Below are positions 22,433 to 33,284 of a stretch of 64,000 nt of DNA, in pieces (the first letter of the stretch is position 1; every line of letters begins with the position of its first letter). Made by a program: the position numbers and the translations under genes. Source of the DNA: Pegoplata infirma (taxonomy: Eukaryota > Arthropoda > Insecta > Diptera > Anthomyiidae); NCBI GenBank assembly GCA_963921195.1, contig OY992536.1:229250023-229314022 (forward strand), read 5' to 3'. The notes beneath the pieces were generated by a model that was given only the letters and a program-made list of their open reading frames with translations, ran no database searches and was not told the DNA's origin.

Positions 22433-22736
22433 CTTTTTTCCGTTAGCATCCTTAGTAGCACTTGTATCATCCTTAAGTACATGCGGTATTAAAGAATTTT
22501 TTATATCCACTGAGGAGGTTAAAGCATTTGGAGAGGATGATGATGACGATGACAATGATGATGATGCTGATGCTGCTGCTTTTCCAGACGTTGGATTGTT
22601 GTAATAGTACATATTTGGTGGTAATTTTATAATAAACATGTGTGAATCATCTGGTGAAGCATGACGTCGTGATTCAATGGCCAAACGTTTCCGGTTATGA
22701 CTGTTAGGTGCCTTGACTTTAGTAAAACCCAATTTG
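22433..22736 (-). CDS. Internal exon B of an unrecognised, probably secreted protein gene
   Basis: I do not recognise the protein. On the minus strand the exon starts right after a pyrimidine-rich tract and CTAG (acceptor at 22738-22737) and ends AAAAAAG before GTAAAC (donor at 22432). It encodes about 101 residues: a basic opening (NKLGFTKVKAPNSHNRKR), then SPDDSHMFIIKLPPNMYYYN, a compact hydrophobic/aromatic motif that looks conserved, an alanine/serine run of about 20 residues, and an acidic-basic end. The first base C completes the AA left by exon A to form an Asn codon, so the two exons join in frame. It differs from its surroundings in having a long open frame with complex sequence. No start codon belongs to it, and the next exon downstream was not found. 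It could be a host gene or, less likely, an old pseudogene. Confidence 0.6.
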
Positions 22737-22739
22737 CTA

Positions 22740-23139
22740 GAAAAATAGAAAAAAAACTCAAATACTAAGAAAGAAAATTGAATTTTACAAAAACGTTATA
22801 TTGTTACATGAAAAATCTTGTTAAAAAATTGTTTAAAGTAAGAAAATTACAAATTTTGCAACATAAACTATGTAGGTTGTTTTTCTATATTTTTTATGAG
22901 TCAAAACTTTAATATTCTTTTATTAGACATGAACAAGTAATTTTATTTAATTGGAAAATATTTTTGTACACATAAAACAAAATGTCTATGGAGTTAGAAA
23001 ATAAATATTTTACGATTCTGAAAATCTTATAAAATTTGAGACATATGAAAAGTTTGTAGATTAATAAGTGTAAAAAGCACTCACTAATCAAATTTGAGTG
23101 GAATAGGCTTCTTTTTGTTGACAATAAATCACTTCAACT
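22740..23139. other. Intronic AT-rich sequence, nothing assignable
   Basis: Poly-pyrimidine tract of exon B on the minus strand at 22741-22765, then AT-rich sequence without recognisable elements. Confidence 0.35.
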
Positions 23140-23800
23140 GAATATCGGGCGAAATTTCCACATGGGACCTAAGTCCAAAAATGGTCCGATGATAATCAGA
23201 TTTGATAAGGTTATTAAAGTACGCGTTTAACATACACAAACAGAATTTTAATTAAATATTTTCTATTTTCATGAAATTTGAGAGATTTATGTGAAAATCG
23301 GGAAGGTGGTTTGTATGGGGGCTACAATAAGAACTGGTTCGATTTCTTTAAAATTTGGAATGGTGATTTGTGTTGATAAAACATGATTACCTGCCAAATT
23401 TCGAATAGATACCTGTTAAAATGCGTCTATTAGAGTCATTTGAGCCAAAACTAAAGAGGACCTTTGTATGGGGGCTAGGTCTAAATATGGACCGATTTTT
23501 TCCAATTTCAATAGGCTTCGTCCTTGGACCAAAAGAGGCTTAAGTTTCAAATTTCAAGTCAATTGATTAAGAATTGCGACCTGTATCGTGTTTACACCGT
23601 TTACATGGACAGACGGACGGACGGACGGACGGACGGACAGACGGACGGACGGACGGACATCGCTAAATCGACTCAAAAATTGATTCTAAGCCGATCGGTA
23701 TACTTAAAAGTGGGTCTAGGACCAATATTTCGGGTAGTTACAAACATCAGCACAAACTCATTATACCCTGTACCACAGTGTGGTGTAGGATATAATCAAC
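23140..23800 (-). repeat. Mini-me-like dispersed repeat with GACG tract
   Basis: Contains GGGCGAAATTTCCACATGGG, GTATGGGGGCTACAATAAGA, a GGACGGACGGAC tract at 23607-23658, then CATCGCTAAATCGACTCAAA, CGATCGGTATACTTAAAAGT and ATACCCTGTACCACAGTGTG. This is the usual order of the dispersed dipteran repeat with a GTCY microsatellite. The ORF over the tract (23524-23808) is spurious. Confidence 0.6.
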
Positions 23801-23829
23801 AGATTTAGAAACTAGTTTTTTAGATCAAT

Positions 23830-24420
23830 ATGGACCAGACTTGTATGATTTTACTGAAAGAAGTAGAGATAACACTTGCTATACATGGACTCTATACAAC
23901 TTTTACACCCTCTGATCACCGAAACCTGGGAAACAGAATCCTTTTCGGAAGAATGGAAAGATGGTGTTATTGTTAAAATCGCAAAAAAAAAGAGATCTTA
24001 AAAATTGTACAAACTGGCGGGGTATATGTGTTATGGCAACTGTAGCTAAAATTGTGGCAAATATAATATTAAACCGCATTAGAGAACATTTGGAACAAAC
24101 TATCAGTTTATGCCAAGCCGTATTTTGCAGTGGTTCCTCGTGCGCAGATCATAGTAATTCTTTGAGAATTATTTTAAAAACAAGCGTTGAGTTCAATTCC
24201 AAACTACATCTCCTATTTACAGATTTTGAAAAAGCGATTGATTCAATTAATCGAGAAAGAATTTGGTCAGCTCAACGAAAAAGAAATATACATCAGAAAA
24301 TAATATCTCTGATTACGGCAATCAAGAGTTGTGTTTAATGCTTTGTTCTTATCGACACTTTCCGACACGTTCATGGTAGAAAGTGGGGTTTGCCACGGTT
24401 GCATATTACACTATGTAACA
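23830..24420 (+). pseudogene. RTE-like LINE remnant, N-terminal RT part
   Basis: Reading HPLITETWETESFSEEWKDG (about 23900-23965) shifts into KKRDLKNCTNWRGICVM, VAKIVANIILNRI, LCQAVFCSGSSCADH and LFTDFEKAIDSINRERIW (23970-24280), then VESGVCHGCIL near 24375-24405. These are the standard finger/palm blocks of RTE-type RT: the 'NWRGI' block, 'QAGFRxGRSCxD', the catalytic-Asp block 'FxDFEKAFDS' and 'VRQGCxLSP'. It breaks at about 24420, before the YADD box. Several frameshifts are present. Confidence 0.7.
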
Positions 24421-24487
24421 AATTTAAAAAAAAGTTCCGAGTCTGGGTTGCCATTATTTGTTTCTATAAAATATCTCAAAAAAGAAA

Positions 24488-24613
24488 AACAAGTAAGAAA
24501 GTTATGGGCGGTCAAGACCGGTCATATAATACCCTACACCAGTGTTTCCCGGAAAATGGGTACCAAGTACAAACATAGACCGATTTGATGTATCTTTTGT
24601 GAAATCTTTACTA
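24488..24613 (+). repeat. Mini-me-like fragment, left of a TIR element
   Basis: AAGTTATGGGCGGTCAAGAC and ATAATACCCTACACCAGTGT match sequence at 2430-2465 and, inverted, at 34380-34460. It resumes after the inserted element at 25202. Confidence 0.5.
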
Positions 24614-25201
24614 ACAAGGGAAGTATCTCAACCCTTATGAACCGATTTGCCTGAAACTTAAAATATATATCAAAGAGACAATTCTAAGGTTGGGGTGTCT
24701 CGGCTTATCGGCCATATCGAGGATTTAGGGGTTCAAAACATGGATCAAAAAATGGCGAAAAAAATTGTTTTTTGGATTTTCAGCCATTTCTTTTTAAGAA
24801 ACTATATGATGTTTTCATATGAGTAGAAAGGTTTTTTAATGCCTATCCAACGGTGACATAACCTTGTAAAAATTCGGCTTCTTTTAATATTTTTTTCAGG
24901 AAAATGTGTAAATTTTGGGGGTACTTATGTAAAGACATAGACCTACGATATCCATATGGATAAGAAATAATCTTTATTAAATTTAAGTCGACCCGTATTT
25001 TTGCCCTAGATGATATTCCTGTTAGTTCGAAAGTTATCAAAATTTTCCCGAAGGTCCACATGGTTTCATAAGGGGACAACGAAATTTTTAAACACCGATA
25101 TGGCCGATAAGCCGAGACACCCCAACCTTAAAATCGTCTCTTTAATATATATTTTAAGTTTTAGGCAAATCGGTACATAAGGGTTGAGATACTTCCCTTG
25201 T
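24614..25201. mobile_element. 588-bp element with ~110-bp terminal inverted repeats
   Basis: The left end ACAAGGGAAGTATCTCAACC is repeated inverted at the right end (25182-25201). Similarity runs about 110 bp inward through GGTTGGGGTGTCTCGGCTTA on both sides. It interrupts a mini-me-like repeat that continues on both flanks. No transposase is present. Superfamily unknown; the long TIRs resemble fold-back or P-type MITEs but no target duplication is clear. ORFs at 24843-25251 are products of the arms. Confidence 0.75.
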
Positions 25202-25342
25202 AAGTGTAAAAAAACACTCACAAACCAAATTTGAGTGAAAAAGGGTTCCATTTGTGGCCAATAATCGATTTAACTGAATATCGGCCGAAATTTTCAAATG
25301 AAGACTAAGTCCAAAAATGGTCCAAATATAATCAGACTCGAT
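25202..25342 (+). repeat. Mini-me-like fragment, right of the TIR element
   Basis: AAGTGTAAAAAAACACTCAC and GATTTAACTGAATATCGGCC continue the repeat interrupted at 24614. Confidence 0.5.
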
Positions 25343-26856
25343 TATGTTAGGTTAGGTTGTAAGTGGCTGCTGACGTTTTACGTCAACACACGTAGACTCT
25401 GAGGTCCATTGTGATACCACGGGACCGTAATAGGTTTCCCTACTAGTCCCTTTCGTTAAACCAGTTTGAGCTTCTTATGAAACTCCTTGGGTGTTAAATT
25501 TTGACATCCGACAAATCAGAAAGATCATACAGCTCCCTAGATCCCTGTGAAGCCTCTGAAGTCTCTGACCAGAAAGTGCCGGGCAATGGCACATAAAGTG
25601 TTCGGTAGTTTCCAACTCCTCTTCATCCATGCAACTTCGGCAAAAGTCATTCGACCGCACATTTAACCGCTCTGTGTGCTTCCCTATAAGACAGTGTCCG
25701 ATAATTACAGAAACCACCGTCGAAATCTCTTCTCTTGGAAGTGATATCAGCTCACTTGTGCGCCTCTGATTAAGAGAAGGCCAAATCAGTCGTGTTGTCT
25801 CACACGTCCATCCATTTGCCCATCTTTGATTAGTCTCCGTCGCAGAACAAAGCCGTAGGTTTTGCTTGCAAGTTTCTAGAGGCATACCAACACATTCCAA
25901 TTCTGTTGGAACCTGTAAGGTAGTTCCTAGTCTTGCAAGCTCATCGACTTTACAATTCCCTGGAATGTCTCTGTGCCCTGGTACCCATATGACTCGTATG
26001 TTAAACTGCTTGGCCATCTCATTTAAAGACGTGCGGTAGTTAAGGGCAGATCTTGTTTTCAGAAACATTGAATCCAGGGACTTGACCGCGGCTTGACTGT
26101 CAGTATAGATGTTGACTGCGGTTGTAGACAAGACATTGTAGCTCAACCAGTCAGCCACTTCCTTTATTGCCAGCATCTCTGCTTGGTAAACACTGCAATG
26201 ATCTGGCAATCTACCAGCCAGGCTCAACCCAAGCTCTTCCGAATAGACTCCAAAGCCCACTTGTTCGTGCAGCCTCGATCCATCTGTGTAAAAATTTATG
26301 GTAGCTCCACTACCCGGAGTATCCCCCTTCCAAGACTCCCTGGATGGTATCATAGTGGTAATGTGGCGCTCAAAGAGGCTCAAAGAGGCTCAAAGAGGGA
26401 GCACAGTCCACATTTTGTGGTATTTTTATCTTCTTCAAGATCGCGCTATGGCCACAATCGCTGCTCCTCCATTGCAGCGTGCTATTAAGTCGAATTGCCG
26501 ACGCAGCCGCATACTGTCTACCCAATATGTCCAAGGGTATCAGGTGAAGGAGGATTCTAATGCAGCCGTAGGTGTAGTACGAAGAGCACCAGTGATGCAC
26601 ATTGACGCCATTCTCTGTACCTTCGTGATAAAGACACAGTTCGCTTTTGTTTCTAAAGCAGGCCACCAGACAATGATTCCATACAGCAAAATTGGACGCA
26701 CCACTGCAGTATAGATCCAATGAACGACTTGAGGGCTAAAACCCCATCGTTTTCCAATGGCCCTTTTACAGGTATATAAAGCAATCGTTGCTTTTTTTAC
26801 CCGTTCCTCAATGTTACGCCTGAAATTCAACTTTCTATCTAGAAATACTCCAAGAT
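25343..26856 (-). pseudogene. I-like LINE: C-terminal RT thumb, RNase H, zinc-knuckle-like tail and 3' UTR
   Basis: Read on the minus strand: NFRRNIEERVKKATIALYTC and AIGKRWGFSPQVVHWIYTAV near 26830-26710, then RNase H with all four catalytic motifs (YTDGS near 26285, YQAEM near 26190, YTDSQAA near 26100, and PGHRDIPGN..VDELA near 25990-25935). A C-terminal GHCLIGKHTERLNV..CRSCMDEEELETTEHFMCHCP block ends at 25475. The 3' UTR reaches about 25343 and ends in AACCTAACCTAAC-type repeats. RNase H in ORF2 is typical of the I/LOA/R1-like groups and absent from Jockey. Two frameshifts are visible, near 26545 and at 26370-26400, where AAAGAGGCTC is repeated three times. A LINE inserted at 26857 separates this part from its RT domain at 28570-29133. 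Confidence 0.8.
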
Positions 26857-28399
26857 TTAGGAGAAATTATTCAACTATGGATAATATATATAATCTATCA
26901 TCTATCATTCATATTAATTTTGATAAGGGCAAAAAAACGTATGCATTTTTCGTAGATTTTAAGGCTGCGTTTGATAAAGTATCCCGAAAAGCATTAATTT
27001 ACAAATTGCACACAATTGGAGTGTCTTCTAAAGCAGTCCAATTTATAGAAAGCGTTTACAATAATACGAAGTCGTCTGTTTGGACGGGACAGGAACTTTC
27101 TGAATGCTTCTCTACAGTATCTGGTGTGAAACAGGGTTGTCTGATTTCCCCATTGTTATTTTCATTTTACCTCAATGACCTACATGAACATTTAAAAGGT
27201 GGAATATTCATTGATGAGTTAAACATCCGGCTCTTAATGTATGCAGATGATATTGTGATTCTGGCAGATAACGTTTTAACGTTGCAGCAAATGATATACA
27301 GACTGGAAGATTATTGCAACCTTTGGAACGTAGAGGTCAACCTGAACAAATCTAAAATCATGGTTTTTAGAAAAGGAGGCATTTTGGCAAGAAATGAGAA
27401 ATGGTTCTTTAATGGCGAAGAGATAAAGATTGTCTCCGAATATTGTTATTTGGGAGTTTTAATAACGCCAAAGATGGTTTTCAGGAAACATATAGAAAAC
27501 AGAAATCAAACAGCAAAAAATTGTATCAATTCAACTTGGAAAAACTTTTTACAAATGACATCTCTATAACATCTAAGTGGAAACTTTTTCTAGCTGTGTG
27601 CAGATCAGTACAAACGTATGGAGCACAGGTGTGGGGTCACTCAATGTTTGAGGAAGTAGACAAGCTGCAAATTTATTTTGCAAAGAAAATCTTGAGGCTT
27701 CCAAATTTTACGCCAACTTACGCATTAATGCTCGAAACCGGTATGGAAAGCGGCCATCTATTTACCCTAGACCTACATTTAAGATATGTAATTAAAACAA
27801 TATTTGAATATTCAGATGAACGCCTCCCGCATAAGTTGTCAAAAATACTGTTGCATCGCAAATTGTTTTGGGTCAAAGAGATTGACAAAATAAGTTCAAA
27901 CAACGGAATCCAATTTACGATGAACATTCTTTCTAAACAAACATGGATACAAAACCGGTATAATCTTTTACAAACACTGAAGAATAAGTACTACGAAGAT
28001 TCTCTATTAAAAAAATCACATTCAGAAAGATTCTACAAAATGTTAGATCCAATAGCAAGTCAAAGTTATATGATAAATGGCTACAGCCAAGATGAATTAA
28101 TGTGGATATTTAAAGCGAGAAGTGATCTGATAAAGTTAAACGGTAACAGATTTCCAGCAACAGCAATAAAATTGTGCTCTCTTTGTAACATGAGTCAAAT
28201 AGAAAACATCTCTCATTTTTTAGGCCGTTGTCCAATTTTTCAAGATATTAGAATGATTTATTTCAAAAAGGTTTTACTAGAAGAGACTGAAATTATGAAC
28301 GTATTAAATGGTAAAGTAATAGATTGGAAATTGTTAGTCAAATATATCAAAACTTGTTTAAGTTATAGAAACCAATTAATTATTGAATTTAATTACTAA
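26857..28399 (+). pseudogene. Reverse transcriptase ORF2 fragment of the (TAC)n-tailed LINE
   Basis: The RT starts at the block KTYAFFVDFKAAFDKVSRKA (first catalytic Asp, near 26930-26990), followed by VSGVKQGCLISPLLFSFYLN, LLMYADDIVILAD (near 27230-27265), KIMVFRKGG and EYCYLGVLITPK. A one-base deletion near 27545 shifts the frame. The second part (about 27560-28399) runs through SVQTYGAQVWGHSMFEEVDK and a cysteine/histidine block CSLCNMSQIENISHFLGRCP to a stop at 28399. No endonuclease or N-terminal RT fingers remain because of 5' truncation. It is close to functional apart from the single frameshift, so insertion was fairly recent. The clade is uncertain (CR1-like or related); it has no RNase H. 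Confidence 0.8.
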
Positions 28400-28569
28400 A
28401 AAAATGTATGTATATCGATAATATTGAAACAGTGTAGCGACTGACGACATCATGTCATAGTTGCGTGTACTTTTAAACAAAATTTTTATTTTTGTAATTA
28501 TGTATATTGCTATTATATTCAAATTGTTAAACTCTATATTCCAAATTTTATGAAAATAAATACTACTAC
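26857..28569 (+). mobile_element. 5'-truncated LINE inserted in the I-like LINE, 11-bp TSD, (TAC)n tail
   Basis: Flanked by exact TACTCCAAGAT at 26846-26856 and 28570-28580; ends in TACTACTACTAC. Removing it and one duplicate rejoins the I-like LINE in frame (AKYLG followed by VFLDRKLNFRR). The coding part is described separately. The 3' UTR of about 170 bp runs from 28400. Confidence 0.85.
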
Positions 28570-29133
28570 TACTACTCCAAGATACTTGGCTCCATCTGAG
28601 AAGGTGATTTCAGTGCCGTCCAAAGAAATAGGATCAAAAGCAGAAATCTTATTTTTCCTTGTAAACAAAACAAGCTCTGTTTTACTAGGACTAACTCCTA
28701 GACCACAGTCTCTTGCCCATTTAGACAGATCTTTCAGAGAACCCTGAAGAATGTCCCACAATGTTGGCAGGTGCTTCCACTTTACCGCTATCGCGACATC
28801 GTCAGCATATGCGACAACATGACAACCACGTGCTTCTAGAGATAGAAGCATTGAATTCAGTGTCCGGTTCCAAAGAAGCGGCGAAAGAACACCTCCTTGT
28901 GGTGAGCCCCTATTGACAAATCGAGATATGACGGACGCTCCCAATTCAGACGTTATACGTCTATTGGCAAGTAGGTTTTTCACCATTAAAACGATTTCAC
29001 GCTTTACTCCCAGACCAGACAATGCCAAAATTATTGATTCTGGAATGACATTATTAAAAGCCCCCTCAATATCAAGAAAGGCCACCATAGTGTACTCCTT
29101 TACCGAAAGCAATCTCTCGATGGTATTTTGGTG
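28570..29133 (-). pseudogene. RT domain of the I-like LINE
   Basis: Minus-strand reading gives EYTMVAFLDIEGAFNNVIPE (catalytic Asp block near 29090-29040), FVNRGSPQGGVLSPLLWN near 28920-28870, HVVAYADDVAIAV near 28825-28790, then LGVSPSKTELVLFTRKNK and AKYLG at the insertion point of the other LINE. The frame is open throughout this part. It continues at 26856. The left edge at about 29133 is where unrelated sequence begins; that junction is also included in the 572-bp tandem duplication. Confidence 0.8.
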
Positions 29134-29400
29134 ATACAGACAAATCTATTATTTTTCGTTTATACGATTATCTGGCGATATTGCCCTTTTATCGCCAAGA
29201 CGAATCGTTTTCGTATCGCCGGGATGTATTGCCTTCGTATCGCCAATACAACATTTATCGTATCGGCAATACAACCATCGAATCGATGTCGTATCGTTTT
29301 GTTTGCAGGGGTTATATTTTTCTACATTCTTCTCAAAAATGCAACCCTGAAAGTATTGAGTAGGTAGTACTTATGAGTATTGAGTACCCGAAAAAATAGG
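28829..29400. repeat. 572-bp tandem duplication, unit 1
   Basis: Unit 1 runs from CGTGCTTCTAGAGATAGAAG to CCCGAAAAAATAGG and is followed directly by unit 2. It includes about 305 bp of the I-like LINE RT and about 267 bp of adjoining sequence with CGTATCG-rich words. I noticed only about four base differences between units. Confidence 0.85.
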
Positions 29401-29972
29401 CGTGCTTCTAGAGATAGAAGCATTGAATTCAGTGTCCGGTTCCAAAGAAGCGGCGAAAGAACACCTCCTTGTGGTGAGCCCCTATTGACAAATCGAGATA
29501 TGACGGACGCTCCCAATTCAGACGTTATACGTCTATTGGCAAGTAGGTTTTTCACCATTAAAACGATTTCACGCTTTACTCCCAGACCAGACAATGCCAA
29601 AATTATTGATTCTGGAATGACATTATTAAAAGCCCCCTCAATATCAAGAAAGGCCACCATAGTGTACTCCTTTACCGAAAGCAATCTCTCGATGGTATTT
29701 TGGTGATACAGACAAATCTATTATTTTTCGTTTATACGATTATCTGGCGATATTGCCCTTTTATCGCCAAGACGAATCGTTTTCGTATCGCCGGGATGTA
29801 TTGCCTTCGTATCGCCAATACAACATTTATCGTATCGGCAATACAACCGGCGAATCGATGTCGTATCGTTTTGCTTGCAGGGGTTATATTTTTCTACATT
29901 CTTCTCAAAAATGCAACCCTGAAAGTATTGAGTAGGTACTACTTATGAGTATTGAGTACCCGAAAAAATAGG
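29401..29972. repeat. 572-bp tandem duplication, unit 2
   Basis: Second unit, same length as unit 1, with differences near 29847 (CCGGCG versus CCATCG), 29874 and 29937. The ORF at 29322-29684 on the minus strand is the duplicated RT piece and is not a separate gene. Confidence 0.85.
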
Positions 29973-30809
29973 CGGTATTGAGTACTCAATATCCAAATAC
30001 TCAATACTTTTACATCACTACTGCAGGGACCTAGCTCTTTTGGTTTGGACGGGCTGACATCGCTAGAATGTCTAGAATGTCTGAGCAAATATCCATTAAG
30101 AGTTGCCTGAGGTATTTGTTTACAAAGTCATCTATATTTTCCATTTTTTTTTTTTTTGATATTTCAAAATATTTTTTTATAATTTCCCCTAACTGAAAAC
30201 TTAAGTTAAGTTCAGACGACCCAAGGTAAAAAAGGCGTATTTACACAGGGAATGATGACAAATTGATGATACCCCCATACTATAGTTGGAAGTTGTAAAA
30301 TTTATAACGAAATTTTAGGTAGTTTTACAGATTTATTTTACAAAATTATTATTTTGAGTGTTAACAACCATAAATTAGAAGCGTATTCATTAAAAAATAT
30401 AAACTTCAAAAACTTCAAGCATAATGAGGCACGAAAACGTGTTTTTCTGTGGTTTAATTCTATCGTACGTACCATCTATCTACTGGTATTACATCATCTT
30501 AATCAGCTACATTGAAAAACAATTTTTTTAGGAGTAGGTAATTTCCTCAATGTCATCACAAATTGTAAAAAGATTTTTTTTGCTGATGAACTTTTTTGTG
30601 GAATTTTTGGTTTTTAAACAAACAAAAAAGTTACTAAAACGGATTTCGCTGGTTATATAATCAGTAAGATTTACACTATATCTTATTGAAATTCAAGAAA
30701 TCTTAAGTCAAAATTAGGAAAGTCTAATTTTTAATCAAAGTATAAAAAATATAATTCGGCGCGATAAATGTTGACAAATAGACAAATTATGATTTTTTAC
30801 TAACTTATA
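29973..30809. other. AT-rich intronic sequence, no gene
   Basis: Starts with TATTGAGTACTCAATATCC words continuing those at the end of the duplication. The rest is AT-rich with nothing recognised. Confidence 0.35.
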
Positions 30810-31038
30810 CACTCAAAATAATTCTACAGTAAAAGGTTTAGTAAGTGATATTGTACCAAAATCTACTAATTGGTTACTAATTTTAGTATCTTCAAAGTAC
30901 TAACATTAGTAATTTTTACTGATTTTGACTAATATTAGTTAAAAATTTTAGTATTGGTTACCAATTTCTGCACTAGGTCCTTTTGGACTAAAATTAGTTA
31001 AATTTTTAGTATTGAATACCCACGTTTATTTTTGGGTG
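30810..31038 (+). mobile_element. 229-bp MITE, copy 2, TA target duplication
   Basis: CACTCAAAATAATTCTACAG to TATTTTTGGGTG, flanked by TA at 30808-30809 and 31039-31040. Almost identical to copies at 21124 and 35186. Confidence 0.85.
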
Positions 31039-31149
31039 TACGATTTTATCATTATTTAAATTTCTTTTTTTATATCAACGCCTCCAAAAAGGGGCTGCCT
31101 GAAACATATGAACTTTCCCGATTTCCCCACGTCAAGTTCTTAGACATTT

Positions 31150-31915
31150 TATATGTATAGATTTACGAGATGTTTTTAGAATAGAAAAAAACGTTAGATT
31201 CTAAAATATTTTTCGTATCGAAAAAGTTTAAGGTTTTCTGACATTTTTCATATAGAAAAGTCTCAGATTCTGAGACATTTTTCGTATAAAAGAAATCTCA
31301 GATTTTGAGACGTTTTTCTCAGATTTTGAGATATTTTTCGTATGGAAAAAGTCTCAGATTTTCAATCTCAGATTCTGTAACATTTTTCGTATTAAAAAAG
31401 TTTCAGAAACATTTTTCCTATAGAAAAAGTTTCGGTTTCTGAGACATTTTTCCTATACAAAAAGTTTCGTATAAAAAAGGCTGTGATTCTAATACATTTT
31501 TCGTATAGAAAAGGTCTCAGATTCTGAGAAATTTTTCCTATAATAAAAAGTCACAGATTCTAATACATTTGTCGTATAGAAAAAGTCTCAGATTCTGAAT
31601 ATTTTCTTAAAGAAAAAGTCTAAGATTCTGAAATACTTTTCCTATAATAAAAGTCGCAGTCTCTGAGATAGTTTTCTTACATTAAACGTTTTAGATTATG
31701 AGACATTTTTCCTATAGAAAAAACTGTGATTCTTAAAGATTTTTCCAATAGAAAGTCTTTGATTCTGAGGCATTTTTTAATAGAAAAGTCTTAGATTCTG
31801 AGACATTTGTCCCATAGAAAAAGTCTCAGATTCTAAGACATTTGTCTCATAGAAAAAGTCTCAGATTATGAGACATTTGTCCTATAGAAAAAGTTTCGGA
31901 TTCTGAGAACTCTTT
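31150..31915. repeat. Minisatellite of ~37 bp, AGTCTCAGATTCTGAGACAT type
   Basis: About 18-20 diverged units with the pattern GTCTCAGATTCTGAGACA followed by TTTTTC(C/G)TATAGAAAA. Both halves of the unit are palindromic. No coding function. Confidence 0.75.
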
Positions 31916-32558
31916 CCTACACTTAAAATAAATCCAATCAGCAGAAAAATCTGCTGAAAATACACCCGTTTTGAGTCATGTGAGAAATCTGCTGATTTTA
32001 GCAGATACGGTTTGCTGAAAATCTGTCATGATTATTCGGTGAAATTAGCAGAGAAATCTGTCAAAACAGCAGAAAAATCTTCTAAGACATTTTCTAGAAA
32101 ATTTTTGTTTTTAGAAAATTTGTTTTCATGAATATTCATGAAAATTAAAAAAAAAAAATTATTCGCGGAAATTTTTTTTCGCGATTTTTTTTTTCCAATT
32201 GTTTTTTTATTTTGCTATTAATTTATGTAAATGAGTAGAATACAAAACATAACATACACAAAATTTTTCGAAAAAAATAAATTTTTTCGCGGAATTTTTT
32301 TTTTTTCGCGTAAAATCTTTTTTTCGCGAAAAAATACAATGCATCTTCAAAATTTACATTTAAAAACTACCCCGAAAGCATAAAAATTTAATTTTTGTAG
32401 TACCTAGGCTTTACAATTTTAAATCGCGAATATTGCGAATACGAGTGCTAACTTCGAAAAACGGCTAGCGCCATTGAATTTAGCCTACCCGAATTAGCTT
32501 TACTAGCAGGGTGACCAGCTTGTTAATTTTTGAGACTAGCGCAATGTATTTTTTTTTT
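31916..32558. other. AT-rich sequence with CAGCAGAAAAATCTGCTG and TTTTTTCGCG words
   Basis: Begins TACACTTAAAATAAATCC, which could be the left end of a TA-flanked MITE. Inverted AGCAGA/TCTGCT words follow to about 32090, then T-rich repeats with CGCG to 32340. No gene was seen. Confidence 0.35.
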
Positions 32559-33223
32559 ATACCCTCCAACCACAGTATGGGGGTATACTCACTTTGTCAT
32601 TCCGTTTGTAACGCATAAAAATATCGGTCGGGGACCCCATAAAGTATATATATTATTGATCTATGATCGATTCTAAGTCGTTCTATGAATGTCCGTCCGT
32701 CCGTCTGTATAAAACACGATTCAGTCCAAAATAAAAGAGCTAGACCCCTGAAAATTGGCAAGAATATGTCTTATGTTCATAGGCCGGTTAAGTTTGGAAA
32801 TGGGCAAAATCGGGCCAGGGGGAAAAAAGTTCCCCCTTAACGAACTAAAAAAACCTCTTAAAAAACGACGTTTTTACATATTTGTTTGCCATTTTTGTTA
32901 AACAAATGAAACCTTTTTATGTCAGAAGGGGTTTAAGCTCCTGCACTTAGACCCAGGGGGCTGGAAAATTTAGTTTTTTTCTGCCCGCCCCCTCTTGTGG
33001 GCGTGGTTTTAAAAAATCATTAAAATAATGAGAAAATGGTATTACTAAATTGCAAAAAGCATAATAATTTAAGTAGTTAACATTTATCGCGATGGGGAAA
33101 GTATGCCCCGCCACCGCCACGGAGCCCCCCCCAAAAAAAAACGACCCTGGATTTTTTATATGTTTTAACATGTTGGAGGGTATCATAGATTCGGCATAGC
33201 CGAATTTAACACTCTCACTTGTT
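32559..33223 (+). mobile_element. Mini-me-like element, subfamily D, complete-looking
   Basis: Starts TATACCCTCCAACCACAGTA, carries GTCATTCCGTTTGTAACGCA, a short TCCGTCCGTCCGTCTGTAT tract at 32693-32711, and ends TTGGAGGGTATCATAGATTC, the hairpin ATTCGGCATAGCCGAAT and ACTCTCACTTGTTT. The subterminal inverted repeat (ACCCTCCA/TGGAGGGT) and the 3' hairpin fit the DINE-1/mini-me group of dipteran repeats, related to Helentrons (established knowledge plus inference). No protein is encoded; the ORF at 32947-33186 is chance. Confidence 0.65.
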
Positions 33224-33284
33224 TAAATTTAAATTAAAAAAAATTATCAATATTCTACTGATTTTTTTAGTTTTGTTAATTACA

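Noticed and set aside
26093..26714. Plus-strand ORFs of 131 and 138 codons
   Set aside because: Antisense to the I-like LINE RNase H and thumb region; no independent support.
28550..29367. Plus-strand ORFs opposite the RT (and their duplicates at 29380-29948)
   Set aside because: Shadow frames of the minus-strand LINE RT and its tandem duplicate.
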